Assembly (NCBI GenBank): GCA_022360075.1 | Contig: JAKSDN010000823.1 | Location: 1-7,258, forward strand | Length of the DNA stretch: 7,258 nt | From: Kiloniellales bacterium | Lineage (GTDB): Bacteria; Pseudomonadota; Alphaproteobacteria; Kiloniellales; JAKSDN01 | Reading direction: 5' to 3' | Shown: in pieces, positions 5,035-7,258 of the stretch | Numbering within the stretch: position 1 is the stretch's first letter | Layout: each line of letters starts with the position of its first letter | The notes under the pieces: model-generated | Seen by the model: only the letters and a program-made list of their open reading frames with translations | The model's database searches: none | What the model was told of the DNA's origin: nothing | Position numbers and translations under genes: made by a program

Positions 5035-5070
5035 TTACTTGCCATCACCGGGCTTGACCCGGTGATCCAG
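5035..5070 (+). repeat. Palindromic unit, copy 1
   Basis: This is a 36-bp unit running from TTACTTG to ATCCAG. Its core ATCACCGGG (5044-5052) pairs with CCCGGTGAT (5058-5066) around a CTTGA loop. It resembles the dispersed intergenic palindromes with a CCGG-CTTGA-CCGG core that are frequent in alphaproteobacterial genomes (from memory). Confidence 0.7.
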
Positions 5071-5094
5071 CGTGACGCATTGATCAAGCGATTC

Positions 5095-5130
5095 CTGGAT
5101 TGCCGGATCAAGTCCGGCAATGACAAGTAA
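5095..5130 (-). repeat. Palindromic unit, copy 2 (inverted)
   Basis: Read on the minus strand, this unit matches copy 1 at 29 of 36 positions. Its core ATTGCCGGA (5099-5107) pairs with TCCGGCAAT (5113-5121) around TCAAG, the complement of the other loop. Most differences from copy 1 occur as compensating pairs that keep the stem, so the hairpin itself seems to be under selection. The two units are 24 bp apart and head to head, the layout of a REP doublet. Confidence 0.7.
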
Positions 5131-5195
5131 GGAGGGATTTCTCTCCAAGCTCTTGTTCTAAAGTGGATCATTTTGGGTCAGGCTCTTACATAGAT

Positions 5196-5693
5196 TCAGT
5201 CACCCTGCGCCGGCCGCCGGGCACCCAGAGCCAACGACCAGTAGTGGCCGAGCTCCTGCCGGTCGCGCCGTCGCTCGATGAAGGCATAGCCCGCTCCGGC
5301 CTCCAAGACCTCGGGATCGAGGATGTTGCGCCGATGGGAGTCGCTACGCATCCAGACATCGACGACCTCCTCGGGCCGCTCGAAGCCGGCCGCAATATTC
5401 TCGGAGGCGACACGAAAGCGGTAGCCCGCGCGGCGCAGCCGCTCGGAGAGATCCGGCCCGTTGGGACAAGTATGGGCGAAGCAGGCCTCGTCGCGCATCG
5501 CCTCGGCATGCGCTTGGGCGGCCGCGGAGAGCTTCGGATGGGCGCGCAGCGCCGGCAGGCCGTGCAGGCTGCGATGATGGTTGAGACGCCCGATCATGCG
5601 CTCGACCATCGCCGGATCGGCCCAAGCCGGACTCGGGCCGGCATCGACGAGCGCGAAGAGCAGCGCGGCAGCAACCAGAACGAAGCGCATCAT
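5196..5693 (-). CDS. Secreted CAP/SCP-domain protein (YkwD-like)
   Basis: This encodes 165 residues from ATG 5693; a second ATG follows directly (5690). No clear ribosome binding site precedes either. Residues 3-18 are hydrophobic and end in a signal-peptidase site near SPAWA (21-25), so export is expected. The rest is a CAP (SCP/PR-1) domain: LNHHRSLHGLPALR (37-50), LSAAAQAHAEAM (55-66), CFAHTCPNG (71-79), ENIAAGF (98-104), VVDVWMRSDSHRRNIL (110-125) and GHYWSLALG (149-157). His74, Glu98 and His120 sit where the conserved CAP cleft residues are expected. Two cysteines (71, 76) may form a disulfide. Bacterial CAP proteins are extracytoplasmic and their activity is mostly unknown; no function can be assigned. 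It is divergent from the glutamine synthetase family gene, and its 3' end abuts the MITE-like element. Confidence 0.88.
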   Translation of the reverse strand: MMRFVLVAAALLFALVDAGPSPAWADPAMVERMIGRLNHHRSLHGLPALRAHPKLSAAAQAHAEAMRDEACFAHTCPNGPDLSERLRRAGYRFRVASENIAAGFERPEEVVDVWMRSDSHRRNILDPEVLEAGAGYAFIERRRDRQELGHYWSLALGARRPAQGD

Positions 5694-5750
5694 GAGGCCG
5701 CACTCTAGCGGGCCTCAAGGGGCGCGAAAACGGCGCCGGAGGCCGTTTCA

Positions 5751-5764
5751 CGGGCGAAAGCCCG
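5751..5764. repeat. Small GNRA-type hairpin in the divergent region
   Basis: CGGGC-GAAA-GCCCG forms a five-pair stem with a GAAA tetraloop in transcripts from the plus strand. It lies between the CAP-domain gene and the glutamine synthetase family gene, upstream of both. It may be a 5'-UTR structure of the latter, or chance. Confidence 0.3.
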
Positions 5765-5812
5765 ACCGGCCGGCGGAGCGTTAGCGTCACCGCACGCCTT
5801 GCCTAATAGGGG

Positions 5813-5850
5813 CAACTTTGGCAAAGCGGTCACGCTGACGACAACTTTGG
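5813..5850 (+). repeat. Direct repeat before the glutamine synthetase family gene
   Basis: CAACTTTGG occurs at 5813-5821 and 5842-5850, 29 bp apart start to start; the second copy runs into the ribosome binding site GGGGGGAG that serves ATG 5864. The spacing is not an exact number of helical turns. It could be a paired operator or a mark of a small duplication. Confidence 0.4.
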
Positions 5851-5863
5851 GGGGAGTCTGGCC

Positions 5864-7234
5864 ATGGCCGAAGATCGCCAGGCCGACAGTCGGGCCGAGC
5901 TCGAGGCCTATCTGAACGCGCATCCGCAGACGGCCTGTCTCGACGCCCTGTTCATCGACCTCTGCGGACAGGTGCGGGGCAAGCGCTATCCGCGCGAAGA
6001 TCTCGGCAAGCTCTTCGAAGAAGGCCTGCAAATCCCCTATTCGCTCTACCTGCTCGACGCGACGGGCGAATCGCTGGACCCCTGCGGGCGCGGCTTCTCC
6101 GATGGCGACCCGGACGGCACGGCGGTCGTGCTGCCAGGGACGCTGGCGCCGGTTCCCTGGGCCGAGACGCCGCGGGCGCAGGTTCTCATGACCATGCACG
6201 ACGAGGCAGGCAGGCCCTCCTCGGCCGATCCCCGCAACGTCGCCGCCGACAGCCTCGCCCGCATCGCCGAGCTCGGGCTCCGTCCCGTCGTGGCCTTCGA
6301 GCTCGAGTTCTATCTGCTCGATCCCAGGCGGGACCGGCAGGGGCGGCCGCAGGCGCCGCGCGCGGAGACCCATGGCCGCCGGCGCAAGGCGGGCCAGGTC
6401 TATGCCATCGACGGCCTGGACGAGTTCCCCTCCTTCTTCGGTGATATCGAGGCCATGAGCCGGGCCCAGGGCGTGCCCGCCACGGTGGCGACCAAGGAAT
6501 ACGGCCACGGCCAGTTCGAGATCAATCTGCGGCACCAGGACGACGCCCTGCGCGCGGCGGACCACTGCGCGCTACTGCGCCATCTCGTGCGCAGCGTGGC
6601 GGCGCGCAACGGCCTGGATGCCACCTTCATGTCGAAGCCTTTCGCCGAGCAGACCGGCAACGGCATGCACGTGCACGTGAGCCTGCTGGACGATGCGGGG
6701 CGCAACGTCTTCGACGACGGCAGCGCGACCGGCAGCGAGCGCCTGCGCCACGCCGTGGGCGGCCTGGCCGCGACCCTGCCGGAGGCCATGGCCATCTTCG
6801 CGCCCAACATCAACGCCTTTCGCCGCTTCGGCCCGAACCTCTTCGTCCCCGTCACCAAGAGCTGGGGCAGCAACAACCGCTCCTTCGCCTTTCGCATACC
6901 TTGCGGCTCAGGCAGCGCGCGGCGGATCGAGCATCGGGTGGCCGGCGCCGAGGCCAACCCCTACCTGGTCCTGGCGGCGATCCTGGCCGGCCTGCATCAC
7001 GGCATCAGCGGCCGCCTCGACCCGGGGCCGGCTTGGTCGGGCAACGCCAGCGAGACGGTCGACCCGGACATCCCGGCCGACCTGCCGGCTGCGCTGGCGC
7101 GCACGCGCGGCGCTCAAGTGCTCTGCGACTACTTCAAGGATGACTATTTACAGCTCTATTGCGCGGCGAAGGACCTCGAGTACCGCCGCTTCCTGAGCGA
7201 GATCACCACGCGCGAGCACGACTGGTACCTCTGA
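5864..7234 (+). CDS. Glutamine synthetase family enzyme, gamma-glutamylpolyamine synthetase (PuuA)-like
   Basis: This encodes 456 residues from ATG 5864, with a GGGGGGAG ribosome binding site 7 nt upstream. An N-terminal beta-grasp region (about 25-105) precedes the catalytic domain. Expected metal ligands are present: E146 and E148 in FELEFY, E212 in KEYGHGQ, E219 in QFEINL, H269 in GMHVHVSL and E356 in RRIEHR; Arg339 in NNRS and Arg358 fit the substrate-binding arginines. The segments FMSKPF and EHRVAGAEANPYLVLAAILAGLHHGI-like (356-381), plus a C-terminus ending in WYL, are typical of the PuuA/GlnA3 branch. The adenylylation-site tyrosine motif of housekeeping GlnA (NLY-L-P) is absent. Members join glutamate to a polyamine or other amine with ATP in the cytoplasm, the first step of putrescine breakdown in E. 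coli. No aminotransferase, oxidase or hydrolase of that pathway is in view, so the amine is uncertain. Confidence 0.9.
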   Translation: MAEDRQADSRAELEAYLNAHPQTACLDALFIDLCGQVRGKRYPREDLGKLFEEGLQIPYSLYLLDATGESLDPCGRGFSDGDPDGTAVVLPGTLAPVPWAETPRAQVLMTMHDEAGRPSSADPRNVAADSLARIAELGLRPVVAFELEFYLLDPRRDRQGRPQAPRAETHGRRRKAGQVYAIDGLDEFPSFFGDIEAMSRAQGVPATVATKEYGHGQFEINLRHQDDALRAADHCALLRHLVRSVAARNGLDATFMSKPFAEQTGNGMHVHVSLLDDAGRNVFDDGSATGSERLRHAVGGLAATLPEAMAIFAPNINAFRRFGPNLFVPVTKSWGSNNRSFAFRIPCGSGSARRIEHRVAGAEANPYLVLAAILAGLHHGISGRLDPGPAWSGNASETVDPDIPADLPAALARTRGAQVLCDYFKDDYLQLYCAAKDLEYRRFLSEITTREHDWYL

Positions 7235-7258
7235 TCCGGCTGGCCGGCACGCCGGTTC

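Larger units (their letters stand above)
4988..5185. mobile_element. MITE-like element with terminal inverted repeats
   Basis: The two ends mirror each other. GAGCCTGACTCGAAAAGAGCC on the left matches the complement of the right end (GAGCCTGACCCAAAATGATCC) at 17 of 21 positions, the first nine of them without a mismatch. TTA lies directly outside both ends (4985-4987 and 5186-5188), and the match extends to TCTTA if the last bases of the element are counted. It looks like a short target duplication of the TNA type made by several IS5-superfamily transposases. There is no transposase ORF in the roughly 198 bp, so it would depend on an enzyme elsewhere. The middle carries the inverted palindrome pair at 5035-5130. 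The right end is 10 bp from the stop codon of the CAP-domain gene. The assignment to a transposon superfamily is an inference. Confidence 0.65.

Noticed and set aside
5705..6565. 286-codon minus-strand open frame opposite the PuuA-like gene
   Set aside because: It is antisense to conserved catalytic motifs of the glutamine synthetase family and has no recognisable domain.
5864..7234. Housekeeping glutamine synthetase (glnA)
   Set aside because: It lacks the adenylylation tyrosine motif and has PuuA-branch segments and C-terminus.
1..7258. tRNA, rRNA, CRISPR array or prophage attachment site
   Set aside because: No cloverleaf-like sequence, regularly spaced repeats, integrase or long flanking direct repeats were seen by eye.

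Overview
The window looks like chromosomal DNA from a high-GC alphaproteobacterium, probably of a Rhodospirillales-like lineage. The clearest sign is a protein built from the DNA-binding domain of CtrA, a regulator family confined to Alphaproteobacteria. Alphaproteobacterial-style Crp/Fnr, SleB-type hydrolase and PuuA-like glutamine synthetase family proteins fit the same reading. This is inferred from protein signatures, not from a database search.

Layout, left to right. (1) 1-143 is the 3' end of a queG-like gene. It is followed by a decayed MarR regulator (175-431) with a frameshift and a large internal deletion. (2) On the minus strand are a small lipoprotein of unknown function (484-882) and, upstream of it, a soluble protein that joins a chemoreceptor hairpin tip (N-terminal) to a globin (C-terminal), at 1055-1969. 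(3) An AT-rich divergent region (1970-2366) with overlapping palindromes separates that gene from a secreted SleB-type cell wall hydrolase (2367-2945), which ends in a strong hairpin. (4) Next comes a regulatory block: a Crp/Fnr-family activator (3258-3968), two CRP-type operators 32 bp apart (4139-4154 and 4171-4186), a 24-codon ORF with an excellent ribosome binding site, and, in the same frame after an amber stop, a receiver-less CtrA-type DNA-binding protein with a partly duplicated winged helix (about 4367-4861). (5) Two hairpins and a MITE-like element of about 198 bp (4988-5185) follow, with a nested pair of inverted palindromes. (6) A secreted CAP/SCP-domain protein (5196-5693, minus) and a glutamine synthetase family enzyme of the gamma-glutamylpolyamine synthetase type (5864-7234, plus) are divergently transcribed.

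The parts that hang together best are in block 4. The Crp-like protein has the Arg-Glu-Thr-Val-x-Arg recognition helix known to read TGTGA half-sites. The only two good TGTGA-N6-TCACT sites I found lie just downstream of its gene and upstream of the CtrA-like gene. I infer a small local circuit: an effector-responsive Crp switching on a phosphorylation-independent CtrA-box binder. The second unusual item is the globin/chemoreceptor fusion, whose domain order is the reverse of HemAT-type globin-coupled sensors. Everything else is ordinary accessory or housekeeping content.
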